NCBI GenBank assembly: GCA_017625035.1
Contig: JAGALX010000002.1
Span: 1 to 51,542 of the forward strand
Length of the DNA stretch: 51,542 bases
Direction of reading: 5' to 3'
From: Clostridia bacterium
GTDB taxonomy: Bacteria; Bacillota; Clostridia; TANB77; CAG-508
The notes beneath the pieces were generated by a model. That model was not told the origin of the DNA, did no database searches, and saw nothing but the letters and a program-made list of their open reading frames with translations. The stretch's first letter is position 1. Every line of letters starts with the position of its first letter. The translations under genes and the position numbers were made by a program. Below, one piece after another: positions 28,152-37,395 of this stretch.

Positions 28152-28688
28152 ATGGAAGAAAAATTGGATGTTTTAAACGAACTCGGAGAATTTACAGGGA
28201 AAATTGCTACAAGAGAAGAATGCCATAAAAAAGGACTATGGCATAGAGCAGTATATGCTTTTATTATAGATGAAAAAGGAAACATTTTATTACAAAAAAG
28301 AAGTAGTAACAAAAAGTTATGGCCTAATATGTGGGATGTAACAGTTGGTGGGCATGTAGACGCAGGAGAATTTGGAAGACAAGCTCTAATAAGAGAAGTA
28401 AAAGAAGAATTAGGAATTGAAATAAATGATGATGATATTAAATATTTAGTAGGCTCTACATCAATAAATAAACAAGGAGATATTATAAATAAACATTATA
28501 ATGAATGTTATTTAATTACAAAAAATATCGATATTTCAGATATAAAAATACAAATAGAAGAAGTATCTGAAGTACGATATTTCTCAAAAAAAGAATTACT
28601 AGAAAGAATTTCGAACAATTATGAAGGCTTGACAGACAAAACAGGACCATGGAATTTTTTAGAGAGAATATTAGAGCAATATGTGTAA
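28152..28688 (+). CDS. Nudix hydrolase (Idi/YfcD-like)
   Basis: A 178-residue Nudix protein. The Nudix box reads GGHVDAGEFGRQALIREVKEELG, as two visible parts (GHVDAGE and REVKEELG). The N-terminus (LDVLNELGEFTGKIATREECH) and WHRAVYAFIIDEKGNILLQKRS match the isopentenyl-diphosphate isomerase-like/YfcD group, which are general Nudix pyrophosphohydrolases. AAGGAGG precedes the ATG. It is the first of three Nudix-domain genes in the run of nucleotide-handling genes. Confidence 0.88.
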   Translation: MEEKLDVLNELGEFTGKIATREECHKKGLWHRAVYAFIIDEKGNILLQKRSSNKKLWPNMWDVTVGGHVDAGEFGRQALIREVKEELGIEINDDDIKYLVGSTSINKQGDIINKHYNECYLITKNIDISDIKIQIEEVSEVRYFSKKELLERISNNYEGLTDKTGPWNFLERILEQYV

Positions 28689-28738
28689 TAGAGAGGAATA
28701 ATCTATGTTGATAAAAAATAAGTTTAGGAGGATAATTT

Positions 28739-29281
28739 ATGAATATATATATTGTCAGACATGGACAAACAAAACTAAATGCAGAAAGAAAAGTACAAGC
28801 CAGAAAAGGGGAGCCATTAAATGAAATAGGAATTAAACAAGCAAATGAGTTAAAAGATAAATTTGAAAAAGAAAAAGTAAATTTTGACTTGGTATTTTCT
28901 TCACCACAAGAAAGGGCTATACAAACAGCTGAAATCGTTTCAAAAAAGAAAGCAATAATAGATAATAGATTAGATGTGTATGATTTAGGAACAGCAGATA
29001 GAATGTTAATATCAGAAATAAAAATGACAGGGATTGTACCAGACATGAGTATTTATGATGGTGTTGAAAATGTATCAGATTACAAAAAAAGAATTTTAAG
29101 TTTTATTAATGAAATAATAGAAAAATATAAAAATGAAGATGTTAATATTTTAATAGCAGGACATAAGTGTACTACTGGAATGATAAGTGCTTATTTTGAA
29201 AAATTTGAAGTAAATAGCATATATGATGATTTTCTAAAATTAGCTTCAAAAAATGGAGAATATAAGAAGTATGTCATTTAA
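28739..29281 (+). CDS. Histidine phosphatase family protein
   Basis: A 180-residue phosphoglycerate-mutase-like phosphatase. The catalytic RHG motif (IYIVRHGQTKLNAE), the second arginine (SSPQERAIQTAE) and the late histidine (IAGHKCTTGM) are all present. It is a cytosolic enzyme of unknown substrate. The position between Nudix and MBL genes suggests a phosphorylated nucleotide or sugar product, which is inference. AGGAGG precedes the ATG. Confidence 0.9.
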   Translation: MNIYIVRHGQTKLNAERKVQARKGEPLNEIGIKQANELKDKFEKEKVNFDLVFSSPQERAIQTAEIVSKKKAIIDNRLDVYDLGTADRMLISEIKMTGIVPDMSIYDGVENVSDYKKRILSFINEIIEKYKNEDVNILIAGHKCTTGMISAYFEKFEVNSIYDDFLKLASKNGEYKKYVI

Positions 29282-29316
29282 CCCGTCAACAGTGATATTA
29301 TAGCGGAGGAAATAAT

Positions 29317-30576
29317 ATGAAAATTAAAATGATAGGTACAGGAGCTATAGGAGCGAAGCAAAATAGTGCAAGTACGTTAATAGATGAAACAATTTTAGTT
29401 GATTGTGGAAATGGAACAGTAAAAGCAATGCTAAAAAACGACATAGATATAAATAAAATACAAGCTGTGCTCATTACTCATTTTCATATGGATCACTTTT
29501 TAGATTTGCCAATTTTTTTATTAACAAGAACATTCAAATATAAAGAAGGAACATTAACTGTATATGGACCAAAAGGAATAGAAGCAAACTGTAAAGAGCT
29601 ATATGATAAATATATGAATGATGGCGATTCATTTGAAACAATAAAAAAGAATACAGGTATTAATTTTATTGAAGTAGAAAATGGAAGTTTACACAATTTA
29701 GTAGAATACACTATTAAATCATATGAGGTAACTCATGGAAATATAAGTGATTGCTATGGATATACATTAGAAAAAAATAATTGTAAAATTGGATTTACAG
29801 GAGATGCTTCTTTGTGTGAGAATGTTTTGAAAATTATAGATGAGTCTTATTTAACAATTATAGATATGTGTTATTTAAAGGGGAATATTTATCATCTTGG
29901 ATGTGATAATATTGAAAATATTTGTAGAAATAATCCTAATAAAAAATACATCCCTACTCATATGACGACAATCTCTCGAAATTATATAATGGATAAAAAA
30001 AATGATAATTTAACTATTTTAAATGATTATGATGACTATGTCATTGGGAAGGGGTCAAATGACATAGTACAAGAAAAAATGTCAAATGATTTCTACTACA
30101 ATTACATAAATCAAAATCAGATGAAGGAGAAAAAACATATGGAAAAACGTACAATATTCGTATTTAAAGGTATTTTATTTAATAAAGAAAATGAAATTCT
30201 AATTGATAATAGAAAAGAAGAAATTTTAGATGATGCTAATGAAAAATGGGAAGTTCCTGGTGGGAAAATAGAGTTTGGTGAGACACCGGAAGATGCAGTA
30301 AAAAGAGAGCTATTTGAGGAAACTGGTTATAATGTAAAGGTAAATGAAATAATTCCGTATTCAAAAGTAAGTATGTGGCAATATTCAGACTACGAGCAAC
30401 ATACTGTTATCTTTTTTTATATGTGTGAACTAGCTGATGAAGAACATATTAATAGACAAGATTATAAAATAAATGGGTATAAATGGGTAAAAAAAGATGA
30501 GTTAGATAATTATAATTTTTTACCTGGAAATAAAGAAGCAATTGAAATAGCAATTAAAATTAAGGAGAGCAAGTAA
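29317..30576 (+). CDS. Metallo-beta-lactamase-fold hydrolase fused to a Nudix domain
   Basis: A 419-residue two-domain protein. Residues 1-245 form an RNase Z-like MBL hydrolase: THFHMDHFLDLP, VTHGNISDCYGY, GFTGDASL and IPTHMTT supply the metal ligands. Residues about 275-415 are a Nudix hydrolase (VPGGKIEFGETPEDA and RELFEETG). The joint (INQNQMKEKKHMEKRTIF) contains an internal ATG at 30139 with GAAGGAG upstream, so the Nudix part may also be made alone, or the genes fused by loss of a stop. The next gene follows with no gap. Confidence 0.87.
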   Translation: MKIKMIGTGAIGAKQNSASTLIDETILVDCGNGTVKAMLKNDIDINKIQAVLITHFHMDHFLDLPIFLLTRTFKYKEGTLTVYGPKGIEANCKELYDKYMNDGDSFETIKKNTGINFIEVENGSLHNLVEYTIKSYEVTHGNISDCYGYTLEKNNCKIGFTGDASLCENVLKIIDESYLTIIDMCYLKGNIYHLGCDNIENICRNNPNKKYIPTHMTTISRNYIMDKKNDNLTILNDYDDYVIGKGSNDIVQEKMSNDFYYNYINQNQMKEKKHMEKRTIFVFKGILFNKENEILIDNRKEEILDDANEKWEVPGGKIEFGETPEDAVKRELFEETGYNVKVNEIIPYSKVSMWQYSDYEQHTVIFFYMCELADEEHINRQDYKINGYKWVKKDELDNYNFLPGNKEAIEIAIKIKESK

Positions 30577-31200
30577 ATGAAAATAATATTTGGTACTACA
30601 AACAAAAGAAAAATTGAAGACTTACAAAATATCATAAATTCTTTAAAATTAAATATCGAAGTTTTAGGAATGAATGATATAGGATGGGATAGAGGCGAAA
30701 TTGAAGAAAATGGTAATACAATAGAAGAAAATTCATTAATAAAAGCTAATGCAATATATTCTTTTTGTAAAGAAAATGGAATACAATATCCTATAATTAC
30801 TGATGATGCAGGATTATTTTGTGAAGCATTAGATGGAAAACCAGGAATTTATACAGCAAGATATGCAGATGATGAATTAAAAGAAAAACCTGAATTACCA
30901 AAACATCAGTGTGTAATAAAATTATTAAGAGATTTAAAAGACAAATCTAATAAATCAGCTTATTATAAATGTGCTGTTACTTGTATGATGTCTAATGGAA
31001 ATTATTTTCAAGAAATAGGAAAAAGCAATGGAAAAATAGCTGATACAATTATGGGACAGCTAAAGAAACCATATTTTTATTCTGTTTTTATTTTAGATGG
31101 AACAGATAAAGCTTTTTCTGATATAAGTGATGAGAAAATATTAAATAATACTTATAGATATAATGCTTTGAAGGCAGTTTTAACTAAAATAAATTTATAA
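30577..31200 (+). CDS. Non-canonical purine NTP pyrophosphatase (RdgB/HAM1)
   Basis: A 207-residue Ham1/ITPase that removes dITP/XTP from nucleotide pools. The signature IIFGTTNKRKIEDLQ at the start, ENGNTIEENSLIKANAIY, ITDDAGLFCEALDGKPGIYTARYA and the C-terminal DGTDKAFSDIS are present. It starts one base after the MBL-Nudix stop with AAGGAG inside the previous gene, so it is tightly coupled. It looks like an accessory copy rather than the housekeeping RdgB (no rph neighbour). Confidence 0.9.
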   Translation: MKIIFGTTNKRKIEDLQNIINSLKLNIEVLGMNDIGWDRGEIEENGNTIEENSLIKANAIYSFCKENGIQYPIITDDAGLFCEALDGKPGIYTARYADDELKEKPELPKHQCVIKLLRDLKDKSNKSAYYKCAVTCMMSNGNYFQEIGKSNGKIADTIMGQLKKPYFYSVFILDGTDKAFSDISDEKILNNTYRYNALKAVLTKINL

Positions 31201-31251
31201 AATGATAAAAATCATTGATGAATAATAAGTATAATTTATAGGAGGCTAAGT

Positions 31252-31686
31252 TTGAAAAATAAATATGAATTTTTTATAGCTGGAAGAGCTAGAAATAAAG
31301 AAAATATTCTTAAAATATGTAATATATTTGATAAATACAATATATCTTATTATTGTTTCTTAAAAAGTGAAGATGACTGGGGATATGGAAATAAGAATCA
31401 AACTCCAGAAGAAAAACAAAAAGAATTTGAATCGCTAGGATTAAAGAGTGATATTGTTTTAAATTTATTTCATAATGATTTAGAAGGAGAAAAAAGCTCT
31501 AAAAATTTATTACTCGTTTTACCAGCAGGAAAAGCAGCACACATAGAATCTGGAATTGCATATGGATTAGGCAAAAAATGCTATGCAATAGGAGAATATG
31601 AAGCAACAGATACTTTATATAACATTTTTGAAGAAATTTTTGCAAATGAAGATGAATTAGAAGAATTTTTAAAAAAATATAGATAA
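31252..31686 (+). CDS. Nucleoside 2-deoxyribosyltransferase-like protein
   Basis: A 144-residue protein with a TTG start after AGGAGG. The N-terminus EFFIAGRARNKENILKICN and the later LLLVLPAGKAAHIESGIAYGLGKKCYAIGE fit the nucleoside deoxyribosyltransferase/TIR-like fold, where the E in AHIESG is the usual catalytic glutamate. It probably cleaves or exchanges an N-glycosidic bond of a nucleoside or nucleotide. It is in the nucleotide-handling run and may be related to NAD-cleaving folds, but no such claim is made. Confidence 0.72.
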   Translation: MKNKYEFFIAGRARNKENILKICNIFDKYNISYYCFLKSEDDWGYGNKNQTPEEKQKEFESLGLKSDIVLNLFHNDLEGEKSSKNLLLVLPAGKAAHIESGIAYGLGKKCYAIGEYEATDTLYNIFEEIFANEDELEEFLKKYR

Positions 31687-31825
31687 GTTACAATATTACA
31701 AAAGAACTTATCTTTAAATTTCACTTGCAATAATTTATAAAATTTGTAATCAAACACTTGAAAAAAAACAAAAACTATATTAGATTAAAACAAATCATAT
31801 ATATATAATTAAACAGGAGGTTCTT

Positions 31826-32257
31826 ATGGAAATAATAGTTGGTGGAATAATTGAAAATCAAGGAAAAATATTAATGGTTCAAGAAGGAAAGGAAAAATGT
31901 TATGGAAAATGGAGTATTCCTGCAGGCCATTTAGAAACAAATGAAACTATAATGGAGGGGGCTTTAAGAGAAATAAAAGAAGAAACTGGTTGTGATGTTG
32001 AACTAACAGGAATAGCAACAGTAGCGAATAAGGTATTAGAAGATAATGTAGTGGTTTTTATAATTTTTGTAGCAAAATTACTAAATGAAACAATAAAAAT
32101 TGATTCTAAAGAAATTTTAAATGTTAAATGGTTTGAAATAAATGAGATTTTAAATAATATGGATAGTGAGTTAAGAGATATAAGTATTGCAAAACAACCA
32201 ATAAAAAATATGTTGGAAAATAAAATTGGAACTTTAGATATAATTAATGTAATATAA
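31826..32257 (+). CDS. Nudix hydrolase (MutT/ADP-ribose-type)
   Basis: A 143-residue Nudix enzyme. Motifs visible are IENQGKILMVQEGKEKCYGKW, IPAGHLETNETIMEGALREI and KEETGCDVEL, which form the full Nudix box (GHLETNET...REIKEETG). The substrate is unknown. AGGAGG precedes the ATG. It is the third Nudix domain in 4 kb and is not closely similar to the other two. Confidence 0.9.
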   Translation: MEIIVGGIIENQGKILMVQEGKEKCYGKWSIPAGHLETNETIMEGALREIKEETGCDVELTGIATVANKVLEDNVVVFIIFVAKLLNETIKIDSKEILNVKWFEINEILNNMDSELRDISIAKQPIKNMLENKIGTLDIINVI

Positions 32258-32347
32258 ATATTTTATAAAAAGTTAATAATTTATATTGAAAATTATTAAC
32301 TATGTTTATATAATAATTTTATAAACGGAACTGGAGGATATAAATAT

Positions 32348-32842
32348 ATGAAAAATGGAATAATAATAGCGGGATTTAAGGCAATTGGTAAAAGTACACT
32401 TGCTAAAAAATATGAAAATGTTGTAGATTTAGATTCAGCTAACTATAAATATATAATAGATTCGCAAATGGCGAATATCCCAGAAGAGCAAAGAAAAGGT
32501 TTAAAAACAAGAATAAAAAATCCAGATTATCCACTTAATTATTATAATGCTATAATTGAAAATTGCAAAAATGGAAAGATTGTTTTAATAGCAGGCAAGA
32601 AAGAGATGATTGATTTACTTGAAAAAAATAATAATGAGTATTATACTGTGTGGCCTGAGAGAAAAATGCTAGATGAAATAATTGAAAGATGTAAAAAAAG
32701 AGGAAATAATGATGATTTTGTATCAAATATAACAAATGCATATAATAGAGATTATCCAAGCAGTGATAAGAATGTAATTTGGATGAAGCAAGGTGAATAC
32801 CTAGAAGATGTTCTAAATAAAAGAAATTTGTTAGATGTATAA
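32348..32842 (+). CDS. Small P-loop kinase, nucleoside/nucleotide-type
   Basis: A 164-residue protein with Walker A GFKAIGKSTLAKKY at the N-terminus. Asp-rich VVDLDSANYKY follows, then KIVLIAGKKEMIDLL and WPERKMLDEIIERCKKRGNN. It resembles small phage-like deoxynucleotide kinases or gluconate/adenylate kinase-fold proteins. The substrate is unknown, but the run of nucleotide enzymes favours a nucleoside monophosphate. GGAGG lies before the ATG. Confidence 0.68.
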   Translation: MKNGIIIAGFKAIGKSTLAKKYENVVDLDSANYKYIIDSQMANIPEEQRKGLKTRIKNPDYPLNYYNAIIENCKNGKIVLIAGKKEMIDLLEKNNNEYYTVWPERKMLDEIIERCKKRGNNDDFVSNITNAYNRDYPSSDKNVIWMKQGEYLEDVLNKRNLLDV

Positions 32843-32936
32843 AAATTTAAATTGCAAGTGTAAAAGAACATAGATTTAATTCTTTTGGTAATGCAAATAA
32901 AGTGCCGGGGTATATTATTGTAAAAAAATATATAAT

Positions 32937-32956
32937 ATATGTTATATATAACATAT
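32937..32956. promoter_or_regulatory. Perfect 20-bp palindrome upstream of a small gene
   Basis: ATATGTTATATATAACATAT lies 15 bases before the small gene at 32972: a candidate operator, although AT-rich sequence makes chance palindromes more likely. Confidence 0.4.
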
Positions 32957-32971
32957 TACGAAGGAGACAAA

Positions 32972-33097
32972 ATGAGAGAAAAATATTTTGAAGACTTAGG
33001 TTTAGATGACGGAATCGACATACTAGAAAAATTTAAAATCGACATAGATGAAATTTTAGAAAATGAAGAAGACAAAAAAGATGTCGATAAAAAATAA
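32972..33097 (+). CDS. Small acidic protein, 41 residues
   Basis: MREKYFEDLGLDDGIDILEK continues to a very acidic then basic tail (DEILENEEDKKDVDKK). The ATG has AAGGAG 5 bases upstream. It is followed by a strong terminator, which supports it being a real short transcription unit. No family is recognised. Confidence 0.55.
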   Translation: MREKYFEDLGLDDGIDILEKFKIDIDEILENEEDKKDVDKK

Positions 33098-33116
33098 GAA
33101 AAATAGACATTACAAG

Positions 33117-33186
33117 CAGAGCTTTGATTAAAAAATATATCAAATTTACAAAATTATATATTTTTAGTCAAAAACTCTGTTTTTTA
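33117..33186 (+). terminator. Terminator after the small acidic protein gene
   Basis: AGAGCTTTGA...AAAAAATATAT pairs imperfectly with ATATATTTTT...TCAAAAACTCT and is followed by TTTTTTA. Confidence 0.75.
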
Positions 33187-33284
33187 TTGTACTAGACACG
33201 ATTAGACACATTATGGTATAATATTCCTACGCGAAAAGAGAAAAACACACTAAAATAAAAAAATAAAAAAAGAGGTGTATAAAA

Positions 33285-34649
33285 ATGGATATTCCTGTTC
33301 AAAAAAATAAGGAGTATATAGTAGAAATAATAGATAACGGATTTGAAGGAGAAGGAATTTCAAAAATAGACAATTTCACAATATTTGTAGATGGAGCAAT
33401 AAAAGGAGAAAAATGCAAAATATTAATAGTAAAAGTAACATCATCACATGCATTTGGAAAATTGGTAGAAATATTAGAAAAATCACCAAACAGATGCACT
33501 CCAGATTGCCCAACATATAAAAGATGTGGAGGTTGCAATTTAAGACATATTGACTATGAAGAAACCTTAAATATAAAACAACAAAAAGTCCAAAATTTAG
33601 TTAATAAAACATTAAATAAAAATATAAAAGTGCAAAAAACATTAGGAATGGGAAATCCATATAATTACCGAAATAAAGCACAATATCCAATTGGAACAGA
33701 CAAAGATGGAAATAAAGTACTTGGAGTATTTGCAAAAAGAACTCATGAAATAATACCAATAGAAGATTGCCAAATTCAAAAAGAAGTCTCATACCAAATT
33801 GCAAAATATATATTGGAATACATAAAAGAAAACAATATAAGTGTATATAACGAAAAAAAGCAAAAAGGTCTAGTAAGACATATAATTACAAAAGTTGGAG
33901 TTCAAACTAATGAAATAATGTGCATAATTGTAATAAACGGAAAAGAAATTCCAAATGAACTAACACTTGCAAACAATATAATTGATAGATTTCCAAATGT
34001 AAAAACAGTTATAAAAAACATAAATACAAAAAATACAAATGTAATAATGGGGGATAAAAATAAAACAATAGTTGGAAGAGGATATATAACAGATGTATTA
34101 GGAGATTATATTTTCAAAATTTCTCCAATGTCATTTTATCAGGTAAATCCTGTGCAAGCAGAAGCTTTATATAATATAGCAATAGAAAAAGCTAATATAA
34201 CTAAAGATGATGTTGTATGTGATTTATATTGCGGAATCGGAACGATAGGAATATTTGCATCAAAATATGCTAAAAAAGTATATGGAATTGAAATTGTAAG
34301 TCAAGCTATAGAAGATGCTTATAAAAATGCAAAATTAAATAATGTTAATAATATAGATTTTATTTGTGGAGATGTGGAATTTGCATTTGATCAATTGATT
34401 AAAAAAGAAAAAGTAGAACCATCTGTAGTTATTGTAGATCCGCCTAGAAAAGGTTTGGATAGAAATACTATTGATAATATTATGAAACTTAAAGTTAATA
34501 AGGTAGTTTATATTAGTTGCAACCCAGCTACTATGGTGAGAGATTTAGCTGTGATGGAAGAAATGTATGATATAGAAGAAGTTCAGCCGGTGGATATGTT
34601 TCCGTTTACTAGCCACGTTGAATGCGTATCGTTGCTATGTCTTAAATAA
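33285..34649 (+). CDS. rlmD: 23S rRNA (uracil-C5)-methyltransferase RlmD/TrmA family
   Basis: A 454-residue SAM-dependent RNA methyltransferase. An N-terminal TRAM domain (EIIDNGFEGEGISKIDNFTI), an Fe-S cysteine set (CTPDCPTYKRCGGCNLRH), the SAM-binding VCDLYCGIGTIGIFA, VVDPPRKGLD and the catalytic ISCNPATMVRDLA Cys are all present. A TAGACA - 18 - TATAAT promoter lies just upstream. Firmicutes carry several such paralogs (RlmCD, RlmD), so the exact uridine target is not certain. Confidence 0.93.
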   Translation: MDIPVQKNKEYIVEIIDNGFEGEGISKIDNFTIFVDGAIKGEKCKILIVKVTSSHAFGKLVEILEKSPNRCTPDCPTYKRCGGCNLRHIDYEETLNIKQQKVQNLVNKTLNKNIKVQKTLGMGNPYNYRNKAQYPIGTDKDGNKVLGVFAKRTHEIIPIEDCQIQKEVSYQIAKYILEYIKENNISVYNEKKQKGLVRHIITKVGVQTNEIMCIIVINGKEIPNELTLANNIIDRFPNVKTVIKNINTKNTNVIMGDKNKTIVGRGYITDVLGDYIFKISPMSFYQVNPVQAEALYNIAIEKANITKDDVVCDLYCGIGTIGIFASKYAKKVYGIEIVSQAIEDAYKNAKLNNVNNIDFICGDVEFAFDQLIKKEKVEPSVVIVDPPRKGLDRNTIDNIMKLKVNKVVYISCNPATMVRDLAVMEEMYDIEEVQPVDMFPFTSHVECVSLLCLK

Positions 34650-34808
34650 GTCTTGTAAACCTTGAAAATACTGACTTTTTTAAAAAAGAAAAAATTGAAA
34701 AAATGTTAAAAAAACATAAAAAAAAGTAAAAAAATTAAAAAAATAAAGATCTGAAATCGCAAGGTGGTATGTGGTGGATAGGTCAAAAAATAATAGAATA
34801 ACTGGTTC

Positions 34809-34854
34809 TTTCCAAAAAATGAAGTACATTATGTGTACTTCATTTTTTTGGAAA
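34809..34854. terminator. Hairpin/terminator after rlmD
   Basis: TTTCCAAAAAATGAAGTAC pairs with GTACTTC followed by T7 and GGAAA; internal A/T runs make it usable in both directions. Confidence 0.7.
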
Positions 34855-34870
34855 AAAGTGAGGAGGAAGA

Positions 34871-35320
34871 ATGGAAAATATAAAAATAAAAAATTATTAT
34901 AATAAAATGAGTGAAGATTCAAAAATAATATTAGTAAATATATTAGCAGATAATTTAGTATATTTACACGATTTTGAAACTGTAGATAAAGAAGTTATAA
35001 AAAGCATATCATCATTAGTGTTATTGTTTATAGAGCATAAAAACAAAAGTCAAATCAAAGAATTTGATAATTTTAGTGTTTATGAGAAAAAAGTATTATA
35101 TAGTATTTTAATTGATGGAATAGCTTCTATATATGTAGATAACGAATATTTAAATTATTCGGATATAGGAACTAAGTATAAACAAAACATAATACAAGAG
35201 CTATTATCTTTTTATAAATATATTACAAAATACAGTAAAGAAAAAGTGTTTATGCTTTATACAAAAGAAGTAAAAAAATATAGAATGAAAGGATTTACTT
35301 GGGATAACATCCCATATTGA
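34871..35320 (+). CDS. Hypothetical protein, 149 residues
   Basis: A helical protein of no family I recognise (MENIKIKNYYNKMSEDSKII to YRMKGFTWDNIPY). Predicted helices are amphipathic, and there is no membrane segment, cysteine motif or obvious nucleotide site. It has a good GAGGAGG site and lies upstream of metK with a 58-base gap, so it may share its transcript. Codon use matches the neighbours. Confidence 0.55.
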   Translation: MENIKIKNYYNKMSEDSKIILVNILADNLVYLHDFETVDKEVIKSISSLVLLFIEHKNKSQIKEFDNFSVYEKKVLYSILIDGIASIYVDNEYLNYSDIGTKYKQNIIQELLSFYKYITKYSKEKVFMLYTKEVKKYRMKGFTWDNIPY

Positions 35321-35378
35321 GACTAAAAATGCCACAGAATTGATTGTGAAGCGAATTAAAAGGAGGAATTTTAAACGT

Positions 35379-36494
35379 ATGAATTATAAAAAATATTATT
35401 TAACAAGTGAGTCTGTAACAGAGGGGCATCCAGATAAAGTATGCGATCTGATTTCAGACTCTATTTTAGATGCTTGTTTAGAGCAAGACGAAAATTCAAG
35501 AGTTGCTATAGAAACATTTATATCAAATGGCAAAGTTACAGTAGCAGGTCAAATAACATCAAATGCAATAATAGATGTAGAAAAAATAGTAAGAAAGGTA
35601 TTAAAACAAGTAGATTACGACGATGCTAGATACAATATGGATTATAGAACTTGTGAAATAGACACTAATATAACTAAACAAAGTGGAGATATAGCATTGG
35701 GAGTAAATATTGGAGGAGCAGGAGATCAAGGAATAATGTTTGGTTTTGCTTGTAATGAAACCCAAAATTTAATGCCATATGCAATAGATACTGCACATAA
35801 ACTTGCACAAAGATTAACCAAAGTAAGAAAAGATGGAATAATTCCATATTTGAAGTCAGCTGGAAAAGTACAAGTTACAGTAGAATATATAAATGATTTT
35901 CCATTTAGAATAGATACAATTTTAATATCTACACAACACGAAGAAAGTGCGGATATGGATATTCTAGAAAATGATATTCTAGAAAAAGTAATAAAACCAA
36001 TAGTTGAAGAAGATATGCTAGATAGCCAAACTAAATTTATAATAAACCCTACAGGACGATTTGTAGTTGGAGGAGCAGTAGCAGATACAGGATTAACTGG
36101 TAGAAAAATAATAGTAGATACATACGGAGGATATGCTCATCACGGAGGTGGTGCATTTTCAGGAAAAGATGGAACAAAAGTTGATAGGTCAGCATCATAT
36201 ATGTTAAGACATATAGCAAAAAATATTGTTATAAACGGATTAGCTAGAAAATGTGAAATACAAGTAAGTTATGGCATAGGACTAGAACAGCCGATTTCAT
36301 TATACATAAACTGTTTTGGAACAAATATAATACCAGAAAATAAAATAATTAATATAATAAAAGAAAACTTTGATTTAACACCAAATGGTATAATTGAATA
36401 TTTAAATTTAAAGAAACCAATATTTTCAAAGACAACAAACTATGGTCATTTTGGAAGAGAAGAATTTAGTTGGGAAGAAGTAAAACAAATATAA
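35379..36494 (+). CDS. metK: S-adenosylmethionine synthetase
   Basis: MetK makes SAM from methionine and ATP. Visible are TSESVTEGHPDKVCDLISDS, GAGDQGIMFGFACNET, FIINPTGRFVVGGA, DTYGGYAHHGGGAFSGKD and ASYMLRHIAKNIV. The ATG at 35379 has AAGGAGG 10 bases upstream; the frame extends upstream to 35340 without support. At 371 residues it is about 20 shorter than most bacterial MetK, mainly at the C-terminus. No SAM riboswitch is seen in the short leader. A terminator follows. Confidence 0.95.
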   Translation: MNYKKYYLTSESVTEGHPDKVCDLISDSILDACLEQDENSRVAIETFISNGKVTVAGQITSNAIIDVEKIVRKVLKQVDYDDARYNMDYRTCEIDTNITKQSGDIALGVNIGGAGDQGIMFGFACNETQNLMPYAIDTAHKLAQRLTKVRKDGIIPYLKSAGKVQVTVEYINDFPFRIDTILISTQHEESADMDILENDILEKVIKPIVEEDMLDSQTKFIINPTGRFVVGGAVADTGLTGRKIIVDTYGGYAHHGGGAFSGKDGTKVDRSASYMLRHIAKNIVINGLARKCEIQVSYGIGLEQPISLYINCFGTNIIPENKIINIIKENFDLTPNGIIEYLNLKKPIFSKTTNYGHFGREEFSWEEVKQI

Positions 36495-36558
36495 AAAGAC
36501 TTGTAATTAGAGTTGAACAAGAGTTAAACTACAACACTAATAGCATAAGTCTTTTTTT
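36495..36558 (+). terminator. Terminator of metK
   Basis: AAAAAGACTT...ATTAG pairs with CTAAT...AAGTCTTTTTTT; it is the last chromosomal-type feature before the conjugative element genes. Confidence 0.8.
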
Positions 36559-36576
36559 ATTGGAAAGGAAAGAAAG

Positions 36577-36723
36577 ATGTTTTTAACTGGATTTATAACA
36601 GGAGCAATGGTTGGAGGAACTGTTGCAATAATTTTACATTGTTTAGTAATAGTTGGAAAGGAGAGCGAAAAACAATGGGAGGAAGAGCAGATTTTGAAGA
36701 AAGACAAGAAGCAAGAAAATTAA
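36577..36723 (+). CDS. DUF3789-type small membrane protein of the conjugative element
   Basis: A 48-residue protein: one membrane helix (MFLTGFITGAMVGGTVAIIL, then HCLVIV) and a charged tail (EKQWEEEQILKKDKKQEN). It matches DUF3789, which is found on many Firmicute conjugative elements next to DUF3560 or relaxase genes. GGAAAGGAAAG precedes the ATG. The last 49 bases overlap the DUF3560 gene in another frame. A shorter homolog lies at 4932. Confidence 0.72.
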   Translation: MFLTGFITGAMVGGTVAIILHCLVIVGKESEKQWEEEQILKKDKKQEN

Positions 36724-37395
36724 AATATGAAGAATTATCAAAAAAAGCAGAAGAAAAATCAAGTCAATATATGAATTCTACTGCACATAGGATTTTAGCA
36801 AATACACCACGGACAACCTATAATAGTAGGACATCATTCTGAAAGAAAAGCAAGAAGATTACACGAAAGAGCTTGGGAAGATACGAGAAAATCAATAGAA
36901 GAAGATAAAAAAAGTGAGTATTATAAAAATAAAGCACAGACTATTGAAAATAGTAAGATTATTTATAATGATGACCCAAATGCAATTGAAAAATTAAAAG
37001 AAAAATTAGAGTATTTAGAAAAACAAAGACAGCTTATAAAAGCTGATGAAAATCATACAGGTTGGCAGCTACAAAATATTGGAGCAACTATTAGAGAAGC
37101 AAAAAGAAGAATTGAAAGTCTAGAAAAATTAGAACAAATAGAATTTAACGATATAGAATTTACAGGAGGAAAAGTTGTACGAAATAAAGAAATAAATCGT
37201 ATTCAATTTTTATTTGATTCTAAACCAAGTGAAGAAATAAGGAGTGCATTAAAAAGTAATGGTTTTCATTGGTCTAGACAAGAGGGGGCTTGGCAAAGAT
37301 TATTTAATGAAAATGCAATTAGAGTTACAAATAGAATAGTAGAAAATGTTTTAACTAAACAAAACGAACAAGAAGATGAGGAGGAGTTTGAATAA
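36675..37395 (+). CDS. DUF3560 protein, needs one +1 shift at CGG
   Basis: The N-terminal frame reads GGRADFEERQEARKLKYEEL to ANTP, then CGG at 36810-36812. From the GGA in +1 it continues GQPIIVGHHSERKARRLHER and AWEDTRKSIEEDKKSEYYKN, which is the core of DUF3560 (PGQPI.VGHHSE), through a coiled coil to the GFHWSRQEGAWQR tail and TAA at 37395. Unshifted reading stops after 11 further codons. DUF3560 genes belong to conjugative elements and plasmids; the function is unknown. AAGGAG precedes the ATG at 36675. The stop overlaps the next gene's ATG (TAATG). Confidence 0.88.

Noticed and set aside
36495..36558. SAM riboswitch linked to metK
   Set aside because: The structured sequence lies after metK, not in its leader, and has a plain terminator form.
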